A stretch of DNA of 9,959 nt from JADJNW01 sp964596135 (GTDB taxonomy: Bacteria > Bacteroidota > Bacteroidia > Chitinophagales > Saprospiraceae): positions 1-9,959 of the forward strand of contig CAZQTF010000144.1 of the NCBI GenBank assembly GCA_964596135.1, written 5' to 3'. The notes under the pieces were generated by a model. It was not told where the DNA came from. It ran no database searches and saw only the letters and a program-made list of their open reading frames with translations. Shown here piece by piece: positions 1 through 6,464 of this stretch. The translations under genes and the position numbers were made by a program. Numbering within the stretch: position 1 is the stretch's first letter; every line of letters starts with the position of its first letter.

Positions 1-523
1 TCCGCGACTCTACGCAAAAGCTTTTTTCGATACGCTCCATGCTGATGCGGTGACGGTAGCACCCTACATGGGCGAAGATTCCGTGCAGCCCTTCCTGGGT
101 TTTCCCGGAAAATGGGTCATCCTGCTGGCCTTAACTTCTAATCCCGGGAGTAAAAATTTTCAATTTGCACATCAGGAAAACGGAAAAACATTATATGAGC
201 ATGTAATGCGAACGGCAATGCAATGGGGCACGCCCGATGAACTCATGTTCGTCATTGGCGCTACACATCCTGAAAAATTCCGGAAAATCCGTGCGATTGC
301 GCCGGAATATTTTTTCCTGGTGCCGGGCGTAGGCGCACAGGGCGGCGAACTGGCAGCAATCAGCCGCTACGGCATGAATGATCATTGCGGGTTGCTGGTG
401 AATTCTTCGCGCGGGATTATTTTCGCCGGTGAAGGTGAGGATTTTGCGGACAGGGCACGTGCAGCAGCATTAGAAATCCAGCAGGAAATGGCAATGCTGT
501 TACGTCAGTTTTTACCCGATTGA
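1..523 (+). CDS. pyrF: Orotidine 5'-phosphate decarboxylase, type 2 (5'-truncated by window edge)
   Basis: This cytoplasmic enzyme converts orotidine 5'-monophosphate to UMP and CO2, the last step of de novo pyrimidine synthesis. The reading frame is open from base 2, so about 173 C-terminal residues are visible. Type 2 enzymes usually have about 270-280, so the N-terminal part with the catalytic Lys/Asp motif lies outside the window. Visible family signatures are DAVTVAPYMGED (44-79) and LLALTSNPGS (about 122-151), typical of the long bacterial (type 2) form. Near the C-terminus are the phosphate-binding segment GVGAQGG (326-346) and NSSRGI (401-418). A GTG at position 50 lies inside conserved sequence and is not the true start. 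The stop is TGA at 521-523, only 2 bp from the stop of the opposing gene. The fragment shows no frameshift. Family assignment is secure. Confidence 0.95.
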   Translation, partial: PRLYAKAFFDTLHADAVTVAPYMGEDSVQPFLGFPGKWVILLALTSNPGSKNFQFAHQENGKTLYEHVMRTAMQWGTPDELMFVIGATHPEKFRKIRAIAPEYFFLVPGVGAQGGELAAISRYGMNDHCGLLVNSSRGIIFAGEGEDFADRARAAALEIQQEMAMLLRQFLPD

Positions 524-525
524 TG

Positions 526-1056
526 CTATTTTTTCGTGTAAGTCAATTGTACCAACCCACTGGCAAAGCTTTGCGGCTTGACCAAATCGAATACCTGCTC
601 GCGTGCACCCGATGCAAATAGAGGAATTCCTTCACCGATCACAATCTGTAACACGCTGATGATCATTTCATCAATCAAACGAGCATTGAGCAGGACGGTG
701 TTCAATTGCCCGCCGCCGATCAGCCAGATGTCTTTGCCGGGCTGCTGTTTCAGGTTTTCAACAAATGGAATGATGTCGGAATTGACAAATGTAACGAATT
801 CCGTTGGTGTCGGATTGGCTTGGCGTGTAAAAACGTAATTCACTTTGTTGGGATAAGGAAATGGAATGCCAAAACCCAGGATTTCCTTGTAGGTATTATT
901 TCCCATCAGATTTGTATCAATCGTTGCCAGAAAATCGGCGTAGCCGTAATCGCTGCCCTCCGGATTGTGAAAAGTTTCCAGCCAATCCACGCGACCGTTG
1001 GGGCGAGCGATGTAATTATCAAGACTGGTGGCGATGTAAAGCTTGATTTTTCTCAT
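526..1056 (-). CDS. Dihydrofolate reductase family protein (RibD C-terminal domain fold)
   Basis: A 176-residue cytoplasmic protein of the dihydrofolate reductase / RibD C-terminal superfamily, which includes the YwjB and YyaP type of stand-alone reductase. What can be seen is an N-terminal strand with the signature SLDNYIA (residues 11-17), a MGNNTY segment (51-56) in the place of the usual MGRxTY nucleotide-contact motif, and IWLIGGGQL (110-118), the glycine-rich NADPH-binding turn. After it comes IDEMIISVLQIVIGEGIPLF, the typical end of the fold. The length matches single-domain family members. Most proteins of this subgroup have no proven substrate, so calling it a true folate or riboflavin enzyme would be unsupported. 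A pyrimidine-reductase-like or general NADPH reductase role is equally possible. The gene converges on pyrF and diverges from the GH65 gene, so it is probably monocistronic. The ATG at 1056 is the first start available in the open frame. Confidence 0.88.
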   Translation of the reverse strand: MRKIKLYIATSLDNYIARPNGRVDWLETFHNPEGSDYGYADFLATIDTNLMGNNTYKEILGFGIPFPYPNKVNYVFTRQANPTPTEFVTFVNSDIIPFVENLKQQPGKDIWLIGGGQLNTVLLNARLIDEMIISVLQIVIGEGIPLFASGAREQVFDLVKPQSFASGLVQLTYTKK

Positions 1057-1120
1057 GTTGCGGATTTTTTGATATTAACATGAAGCAAGACATTCTTTAC
1101 TGGCAAAGAGGTTGAAAATG

Positions 1121-1139
1121 TAATTAAATTTTTTAATTA
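1121..1139. repeat. AT-rich inverted repeat in the divergent intergenic region
   Basis: Eight-base arms TAATTAAA (1121-1128) and TTTAATTA (1132-1139) are separated by TTT. The element lies about 65 bp from the start of the reductase gene and about 144 bp from the GH65 start. It sits between two divergent genes, so a terminator role makes little sense. It could be an operator or only an AT-rich upstream stretch. The repeat is exact as sequence, but a function is not shown. Confidence 0.3.
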
Positions 1140-1198
1140 AATATGCGACCTTTTGTGGTATTAATTTACATGAATAGCGAATAATCCCCGCCGGAATT

Positions 1199-1228
1199 TT
1201 TGAAAACACGCAGGTATCTTTATTTTTA
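1199..1228 (+). promoter_or_regulatory. Candidate Bacteroidota promoter for the GH65 gene
   Basis: TTTG (1199-1202) and TATTTTTA (1221-1228) are separated by 18 bases, close to the Bacteroidota consensus TTTG-N19/20-TAnnTTTG, with a mismatch only at the last base of the -7 element. The predicted leader would be about 48 nt. A second -7-like string, TAATTTTTG (1245-1253), lies nearer the start codon but has an extra base and no recognisable -33 partner. The surrounding region is AT-rich, so a chance match is possible. Confidence 0.38.
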
Positions 1229-1282
1229 AGCCAATTTCTGAAAATAATTTTTGTTTCAGGAAAATTACTAAACCGGTAAATT

Positions 1283-3316
1283 ATGAAACAGCTATTGAGT
1301 ATTTTGGGAATGATACTTTGCTGGCAAGTGTCGGCACAAGACCTAAGCCAGTCGCCCTGGCACATTCAGGCTACGAAAATTGATCCGAACAATTATTTCG
1401 GCATCACCGTTGCCAACGGGATGATCGGTCTGGTGTCTTCACCCGATCCGATGCGCGTGAAAGATGTCATTTTGAATGGCGTATACGATTATTACCAGCG
1501 TGGTCGCGTGTCGAATATTCTGAAAACATTCAACCATGTCAACATGAACTTGGATGTGGACGGACATCGCATCAGTCGCCGCAATATCAGCAATTATGCC
1601 CAAACACTTGATATGCAAAAGGCTGCGCTTACTACTACCTTCGATGTGGGCAATAAAATCAGTGTGAAGCACACGCTCATGGCGTTGCGTCACCTGCCTT
1701 ACACCGCGATGAGCGTGGTGGAAATAACCGCTAAAACTGACGTGACTATCACTCCGATGAGCGTGATCGAAGCACCCGACCATCTGCAGGATGTGCGCAA
1801 TTATTACGCAGAGATTGACCGTCCGCACGTGCTGATTCCGTTGCTCACCTCCGTTGCCAAAAGCCCTTCCGGGAAATTGACGGTTGCGGCTTCCTCCAGT
1901 TTTATTTTTGAAGAACCTCATGGTAGTGAGCCCGACATTTTACACGAGGACTGGGATTATAATATGCATTTAGCAAAATTTTATAAAAAATTAAAAGCCG
2001 GGGAAACCTATCGTTTCAGCGTGGTGGGTTCTACTGTGGCTTCTTCACAATATAATGATGCCCACAACGAAGCCGAGCGCCTCACGATTTTTGCCATGTT
2101 GGAAGGCAGAGAGCGGCTGCTCGCGCGGCACGAAGCTGCCTGGCAGGCGCTTTGGAAAAGCGATGTGATTATTGAAGGTGATTTGGAAGCACAGCGCGCG
2201 GTACGCTCGGCATTGTATCATTTGTATTCTTTTGTCAGAGAAGGCACCGCTTACAGCCTATCGCCGATGGGCTTATCTGGCTTGGGCTACAACGGGCACG
2301 TTTTCTGGGACACCGAGTTGTGGATGTATCCGCCGTTGTTGGCTTTGCATCCTGAAATTGCAAAATCATTACTAGAATATCGCTTTGAACGCCTCGAAGC
2401 CGCCAGACAAAACGCATTTTCGCATGGCTACGCGGGCGCGATGTTCCCCTGGGAATCCAGCGCAGAGGGTTCAGAGGACACGCCGGTGTGGGCGCTTACA
2501 GGGCCATTTCAGCATCACATCACGGGCTGCGTGGGCTGGGCATTTTGGCAATATTATTTAGTGACTAAAGATAAAGAATGGCTGCGCACCAGGGGCTACC
2601 CGATGCTCAAAGAAGTCGCCGATTTCTGGGCAAGCCGTGTGGAGCGTAAAGGGCCTGGCAATTATCAGATCAACAACGTGATCGGCGCCAACGAATGGCA
2701 GGAAAATATTGACAACAACGCCTTTACCAACGGCATGGCGATCACCGTGCTACGCTACGCTGCGCAAGCTGCGCAGGAACTGGGCTTGGCGCCAAACCCC
2801 GACTGGAATCATGTGGCGGATAATATTCCAATTTTGAAATTCCCGGACGGTACGACTAAGGAAAATGCGACTTATGATGGTGTTATGATCAAGCAGGCAG
2901 ATGTAAATTTGCTGGCCTTTCCACTCAAAATTATAACCGACAAGAATCAGATTTTAAAAGACCTGCAATATTATGAACCTCGCATGGCGCCCGATGGACC
3001 GGCAATGGGCAACTCCGTGCTGGCACTGCTCTACGCCCGCCTTGGCAACGTGGAAAAAGCGCACGAGTTGTTCATCAAGAGTTACAAGCCGAACGAAGTG
3101 CCCCCCTTTGGCGTGTTGGCAGAAACCGCAGGCGGCACCAATCCTTACTTCGCCACCGGCGCGGGCGGTATGCTTCAGGCGGTGATCTTTGGTTTGGGCG
3201 GATTGGAGATCACCGAGCAGGGCGTTACTCAACTCAAAACAAAATTGCCGAAAGATTGGAAATCATTGACAATCACAGGTGTGGGAAAAGAAGGGAAGAC
3301 GTTTACCGTTAAATAA
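1283..3316 (+). CDS. Secreted GH65 family alpha-glucosidase (kojibiose hydrolase / PGGHG-like)
   Basis: A 677-residue inverting alpha-glucoside hydrolase of family GH65, exported by an N-terminal signal peptide (residues 1 to about 19, ending VSAQ). An N-terminal beta-sandwich (about 27-265) precedes an (alpha/alpha)6 barrel (about 300-630) and a short C-terminal beta segment. The core carries GHVFWDTELWMYPP (338-351), GYAGAMFPWES (382-392), GANEWQENIDNNAFTN (468-483) and VLAETAGG (611-618). By family alignment from memory, Asp343 contacts substrate, Glu471 is the general acid and Glu614 the general base. A retained base Glu points to a hydrolase and not one of the GH65 phosphorylases. Size, export and motifs resemble the kojibiose hydrolases described from Flavobacterium and Mucilaginibacter and the animal collagen glucosyl-galactosyl-hydroxylysine glucosidase. 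Acid trehalase is a less likely alternative. No SusC/SusD pair or sugar transporter is adjacent. The exact substrate cannot be read from sequence. Confidence 0.9.
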   Translation: MKQLLSILGMILCWQVSAQDLSQSPWHIQATKIDPNNYFGITVANGMIGLVSSPDPMRVKDVILNGVYDYYQRGRVSNILKTFNHVNMNLDVDGHRISRRNISNYAQTLDMQKAALTTTFDVGNKISVKHTLMALRHLPYTAMSVVEITAKTDVTITPMSVIEAPDHLQDVRNYYAEIDRPHVLIPLLTSVAKSPSGKLTVAASSSFIFEEPHGSEPDILHEDWDYNMHLAKFYKKLKAGETYRFSVVGSTVASSQYNDAHNEAERLTIFAMLEGRERLLARHEAAWQALWKSDVIIEGDLEAQRAVRSALYHLYSFVREGTAYSLSPMGLSGLGYNGHVFWDTELWMYPPLLALHPEIAKSLLEYRFERLEAARQNAFSHGYAGAMFPWESSAEGSEDTPVWALTGPFQHHITGCVGWAFWQYYLVTKDKEWLRTRGYPMLKEVADFWASRVERKGPGNYQINNVIGANEWQENIDNNAFTNGMAITVLRYAAQAAQELGLAPNPDWNHVADNIPILKFPDGTTKENATYDGVMIKQADVNLLAFPLKIITDKNQILKDLQYYEPRMAPDGPAMGNSVLALLYARLGNVEKAHELFIKSYKPNEVPPFGVLAETAGGTNPYFATGAGGMLQAVIFGLGGLEITEQGVTQLKTKLPKDWKSLTITGVGKEGKTFTVK

Positions 3317-3338
3317 GCGGGAAAAAAATCGTGCAATA

Positions 3339-3369
3339 TTTCAGTGGATGGTTACATTTCCTAACTTTG
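3339..3369 (+). promoter_or_regulatory. Promoter of the haloperoxidase-like lipoprotein gene
   Basis: A perfect Bacteroidota -7 element TAACTTTG (3362-3369, consensus TAnnTTTG) is preceded after exactly 19 bases by TTTC (3339-3342), a one-mismatch -33 box. Transcription would begin near 3376, giving a leader of about 14 nt before the ATG at 3390. This supports 3390 as the start and suggests transcription independent of the GH65 gene. A 10-bp palindrome (TTTGTACAAA, 3366-3375) overlaps the -7 box. It could be an operator but is short enough to occur by chance. Confidence 0.6.
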
Positions 3370-3389
3370 TACAAAATACTTGTCAAGTT

Positions 3390-4748
3390 ATGAGAAAGGG
3401 GCTATTGTTGCTGCCAATCCTGTTTTTATTGGTAGCTTGCGCGAAAGAAAACGAACATTATCAGGAAGAAGCGGCGAATCCTGAATTCTTCCATCGTTCG
3501 ATGAAGCAACTCACCGATGTGATTGTCCACGATATTTTCTCCCCGCCTGTTGCGACCCGCATTTACACCTATGCCAGTATAGCAGGTTATGAAGCTGCGA
3601 TGCCGGGCTATCCGGAATACCAAACGCTGGCAGGACAATTGACCGAACTTACGCCGATCCCTGCGCCGGAAGCCGGTAAAGAATATTGCTACCCGCTCGC
3701 CAGCGTGCATGCGATGCTGAAAGTGGGTAAAGCGTTGATCTTTTCAGAGGATACGATCGCTGTTTTCAGTGAGAAGATCCACAAAGAATTCCGGGATTTG
3801 GGCATTCCTAAAGATGTGTACGAGCGCTCGGTAGCTTATGGCGATGCAGTGGCGGAGCATGTACTCGCCTGGTCGGCTGGCGATCATTACAAAGAAACCC
3901 GTTCCTATCCCAAATACACGATCACGGACGATCCGTCCAAGTGGCAGCCTACGCCACCGGCTTACATGGATGGCATAGAGCCAAGCTGGAATGTGTTGCG
4001 TCCTTTTGCGATTGACTCGGCGCAGCAGTTTGTGCCGGCACGCCCGACCGCTTTCAGCACTGATAAGAATAGCCAGTTTTACAAAGAAACCATGGAAGTA
4101 TATGAAGCGTTAAAGGTTGGTAAGGCGGAGGAACGTGCTGAACGGGAGGCAATTGCGCGTTTTTGGGATTGTAATCCTTACGTGGTGAACCAGGTAGGGC
4201 ATGTGATGTTTGCCAGCAAAAAGATCACGCCTGGTGGGCACTGGATCAACATTACCCGTATTGTAGCGACCAAAGCCAATGCTGATTTTATGAAAACAGT
4301 GAGCGCCTATGCATTGACCTCGGTGGCTTTGGCAGATGCTTTTATCAGTTGTTGGGATGAAAAATATCGCAGCCAGTTGCTGCGCCCCGAAACCTATATC
4401 AATCGCTACATTGACGAGGGGTGGCTACCTTTGCTACAAACGCCACCATTCCCGGAATACACCAGTGGACACAGTGTGATTTCCCGCGCTGCAGCCACAG
4501 CTTTGACTTCTATTTTCGGGGACAACTTCGCTTTTGTGGATGATTCAGAAGAAGAATTTGGCTTGCCAGCACGTTCGTACAAATCGTTTTTCCATGCTTC
4601 CGATGAGGCGGCGATCAGCCGTTTGTACGGTGGAATTCACTATCGCCCGGCGATTTATAATGGCGTTGCACAGGGAGGTGAGGTTGGCAAATGGGTGGTA
4701 GCTGCTGTGAAAATGCGGAGGGATGCTGTGAGTATGAAGCACAAATGA
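3390..4748 (+). CDS. Vanadium-dependent haloperoxidase-like (PAP2 superfamily) lipoprotein
   Basis: A 452-residue lipoprotein. The signal peptide ends in a clear lipobox, LVAC (14-17), so Cys17 should be lipidated and the enzyme held at the envelope. The C-terminal half carries the vanadate/phosphate pocket shared by vanadium haloperoxidases and PAP2 phosphatases: Lys325 and Arg332 in KYRSQLLRP, Ser359-Gly360-His361 in YTSGH, and Arg411 and His417 in SRLYGGIHYRP. Spacings match fungal vanadium chloroperoxidase (K353/R360, S402-G403-H404, R490/H496). Trp322 and Phe354 also fall where its halide-site W350 and F397 lie. The Asp four residues after the ligand His is replaced by Ala421. These residues allow peroxide-dependent halide oxidation, but many bacterial homologues are untested, so acid phosphatase activity is the alternative. 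An in-frame ATG at 3279 lies inside the GH65 gene, lacks a signal peptide at its end and is upstream of the promoter, so 3390 is preferred. Confidence 0.88.
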   Translation: MRKGLLLLPILFLLVACAKENEHYQEEAANPEFFHRSMKQLTDVIVHDIFSPPVATRIYTYASIAGYEAAMPGYPEYQTLAGQLTELTPIPAPEAGKEYCYPLASVHAMLKVGKALIFSEDTIAVFSEKIHKEFRDLGIPKDVYERSVAYGDAVAEHVLAWSAGDHYKETRSYPKYTITDDPSKWQPTPPAYMDGIEPSWNVLRPFAIDSAQQFVPARPTAFSTDKNSQFYKETMEVYEALKVGKAEERAEREAIARFWDCNPYVVNQVGHVMFASKKITPGGHWINITRIVATKANADFMKTVSAYALTSVALADAFISCWDEKYRSQLLRPETYINRYIDEGWLPLLQTPPFPEYTSGHSVISRAAATALTSIFGDNFAFVDDSEEEFGLPARSYKSFFHASDEAAISRLYGGIHYRPAIYNGVAQGGEVGKWVVAAVKMRRDAVSMKHK

Positions 4749-4777
4749 TGTTTTTGTAATAAGATATTTAAATTTGT

Positions 4778-4819
4778 AAATAAAGGGTGAAAGTTTTTGG
4801 CTTTTGCCCTTTATTTTTT
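4778..4819 (+). terminator. Intrinsic terminator after the haloperoxidase-like gene
   Basis: A 16-bp stem (4778-4793 with 4801-4816, containing two G-T wobble pairs) with a 7-nt loop is followed by further T residues to 4819. The core pairing is AAATAAAGGG with CCCTTTATTT. It starts 30 bp after the stop codon at 4748. The flanking A and T tracts would let it work partly in both directions, but the gene order needs only the plus direction. It separates the exported enzymes from the transporter genes. Confidence 0.85.
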
Positions 4820-4918
4820 ATCAGAGGAATTTCTCGCTAAAGAAAAGTTTGTTCCAAATGATTTTCTACAAATGTTGCATTTCACCAACAGAAATTATTA
4901 GCTTCTCGCCAGGAAATT

Positions 4919-4926
4919 TATTTTTA
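4919..4926 (+). promoter_or_regulatory. Possible -7 element of the SLC13 transporter gene
   Basis: TATTTTTA at 4919-4926 is the same octamer seen as the -7 box upstream of the GH65 and type IX-secreted protein genes, and lies 23 bases before the ATG at 4950. No TTTG is found at the expected distance upstream, so this is weak. A promoter somewhere in 4820-4949 is expected because a strong terminator precedes the gene. Confidence 0.25.
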
Positions 4927-4949
4927 CAAGCTAAAACCCAATCGAACGC

Positions 4950-6380
4950 ATGTTACGAAAAATCGGCTTGGCGCTTGGTCCGCTCTTATTTTTGATTATT
5001 TTGCTGCTTCCAGTGCCGGCGGGGCTTGCCGTTGAGGGCTGGAAAGTGATTGCTCTGGCGGCATTCATGATTGTCTGGTGGGTTACCGAAGCCGTACCGT
5101 TGCCAGTAACCGCGTTAATGCCCATTTTTATGCTGCCTCTAATGGGGATCAGCGATCTGAAAACAGCAACTGCACCCTACGCCAATCCAGTCGTGGTTTT
5201 GTTTATGGGTGGTTTTATGATTGCTTTGGCAATGGAAAAATGGCATTTGCACCGAAGGATTGCCCTGAATATTGTCAAAGTAGTCGGAACGAATGCCAAC
5301 GGGATTATTCTTGGTTTTTTTTTGGCAACTTTTTTTCTTAGCATGTGGATTAGCAATACGGCAACGACGGTTTTAATGCTGCCGATAGCGCTATCAGTTA
5401 TTGATTTACTTACCCCGGAAAATGGCGGCATTGTTAATAAAAACCAACAACACTTTGCGCTGGGTATCATGCTGGCGATTACTTATGCCTCAAGTATCGG
5501 CGGTATGGGCACTATCATTGGCACACCGCCTAATGTGGTAGCGGCAGGTTATTTGCGGGAAACGTTTAATTATGAGGTGAGCTTTACGCAGTGGCTGATT
5601 GCAGCATTTCCTTTTGCGCTGGTCATCATGTTGTTGTCGTATTTTATTATCGTTAAATTAGTTTATCCGAATAAGCTTGGTCATTTTAAAGGAGCAGAAC
5701 AATTAATTAAGGAAGAAATTGCCAATCTTGGTCCGATGAGCGTTGGGGAAAAGCGTACCTTGATTGTTTTTTTGGCGACGGCTTTTCTTTGGATTTTCAG
5801 GGTGCCGATCAACAATTTTCTTACCGGGATAGCATTATCCGATGAAGGAATTGCGATAATGGCTTCCGTGGTGCTTTTTCTTTTTCCTATTCAATTTGAA
5901 AAAGGCAAAGCCGTGTTGGACTGGCAGGATACAGAAAAATTGCCTTGGGGTATCTTGCTGTTATTTGGTGGAGGATTGAGCCTCGCGGATGCCCTGGAAG
6001 ATACCGGTATCATCAAACTGATTGGCGACCAGTTTGCTGGGGTTCAAAACTCTGAATGGCTGGTTGTGGCGGGTTTAGTTACTGTTTCTGTGTTTTTGAC
6101 CGAAATCATGTCCAATGTGGCACAAGTAACCGTATTTTTGCCTGTGGTAGGAGCAATGGCGCAGGGGATGGGCATGAACCCTTTCGAAGTGTGCATCCCG
6201 GTAACGCTGGCTGCCAGTGCAGGATTTATGTTGCCGATGTCCACTCCACCCAATGCCATTGTCTTTGCCAGTGGTCACATCAAAATCATGCAAATGGTCA
6301 AGGTAGGATTCTGGCTCGATATATTATCTATTTTGCTTAATGTTTTTATTGTTTATCCATTGGTAAAATGGATTTTTTGA
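4950..6380 (+). CDS. SLC13/DASS family sodium:anion symporter
   Basis: A 476-residue inner-membrane protein with about 11-12 hydrophobic segments, the usual size for the divalent anion:sodium symporter family. Members take up dicarboxylates, citrate or sulfate with sodium. The two-fold inverted-repeat architecture is visible. The first half has WISNTATTVLMLPIA (133-147), with the sodium/substrate motif Ser135-Asn136-Thr137, then GTPPNV (191-196). The second half has EIMSNVAQVTVFLPV (385-399), with Ser388-Asn389-Val390, then STPPNAI (431-437). The second motif is SNV where SNT is usual, which may affect substrate contact. The conserved VTEAVPLPVTAL near residues 45-56 supports the family call. 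Dicarboxylate is the commonest substrate in bacteria, but sulfate or another anion cannot be excluded. Runs of nine and eight T at 5315-5323 and 5330-5337 encode GFFLATFF without breaking the frame. Confidence 0.92.
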   Translation: MLRKIGLALGPLLFLIILLLPVPAGLAVEGWKVIALAAFMIVWWVTEAVPLPVTALMPIFMLPLMGISDLKTATAPYANPVVVLFMGGFMIALAMEKWHLHRRIALNIVKVVGTNANGIILGFFLATFFLSMWISNTATTVLMLPIALSVIDLLTPENGGIVNKNQQHFALGIMLAITYASSIGGMGTIIGTPPNVVAAGYLRETFNYEVSFTQWLIAAFPFALVIMLLSYFIIVKLVYPNKLGHFKGAEQLIKEEIANLGPMSVGEKRTLIVFLATAFLWIFRVPINNFLTGIALSDEGIAIMASVVLFLFPIQFEKGKAVLDWQDTEKLPWGILLLFGGGLSLADALEDTGIIKLIGDQFAGVQNSEWLVVAGLVTVSVFLTEIMSNVAQVTVFLPVVGAMAQGMGMNPFEVCIPVTLAASAGFMLPMSTPPNAIVFASGHIKIMQMVKVGFWLDILSILLNVFIVYPLVKWIF

Positions 6381-6402
6381 TGCAATGCATCATGTTAAAT
6401 AG

Positions 6403-6430
6403 CAAGCGTTTGCTGAGTGCTTGATTTTTA
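6403..6430 (+). terminator. Weak hairpin between the two transporter genes
   Basis: CAAGC (6403-6407) can pair with GCTTG (6419-6423), followed by ATTTTTA. The stem is only five pairs with an 11-nt loop, so termination would be partial at best. The 84-bp gap has no clear promoter for the downstream permease gene, which leaves cotranscription of the two transporters as the simpler reading. Confidence 0.25.
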
Positions 6431-6464
6431 AATAAAAATATTAATTGGCATCATAACGAGATGA

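Noticed and set aside
706..1083. A 125-codon plus-strand open frame opposite the reductase gene
   Set aside because: It is antisense to well-conserved reductase motifs and has no family resemblance of its own.
1075..1365. A 96-codon minus-strand open frame across the divergent intergenic region and the start of the GH65 gene
   Set aside because: It overlaps the GH65 signal-peptide region in antisense, has no recognisable domain and is an AT-rich chance frame.
3366..3375. Palindrome TTTGTACAAA at the haloperoxidase-like gene promoter as a regulator binding site
   Set aside because: A 10-bp palindrome is expected several times by chance in a window of this size, and no second copy was seen near another promoter here.
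1283..4748. The GH65 and haloperoxidase-like genes as a new functional operon
   Set aside because: Adjacency alone supports it. The second gene has its own near-consensus promoter, and no biochemical link between glucoside hydrolysis and halide oxidation is evident.
4804..4995. A 63-codon plus-strand open frame before the SLC13 gene
   Set aside because: It starts inside the terminator stem, overlaps the SLC13 start in another frame and has no recognisable features.
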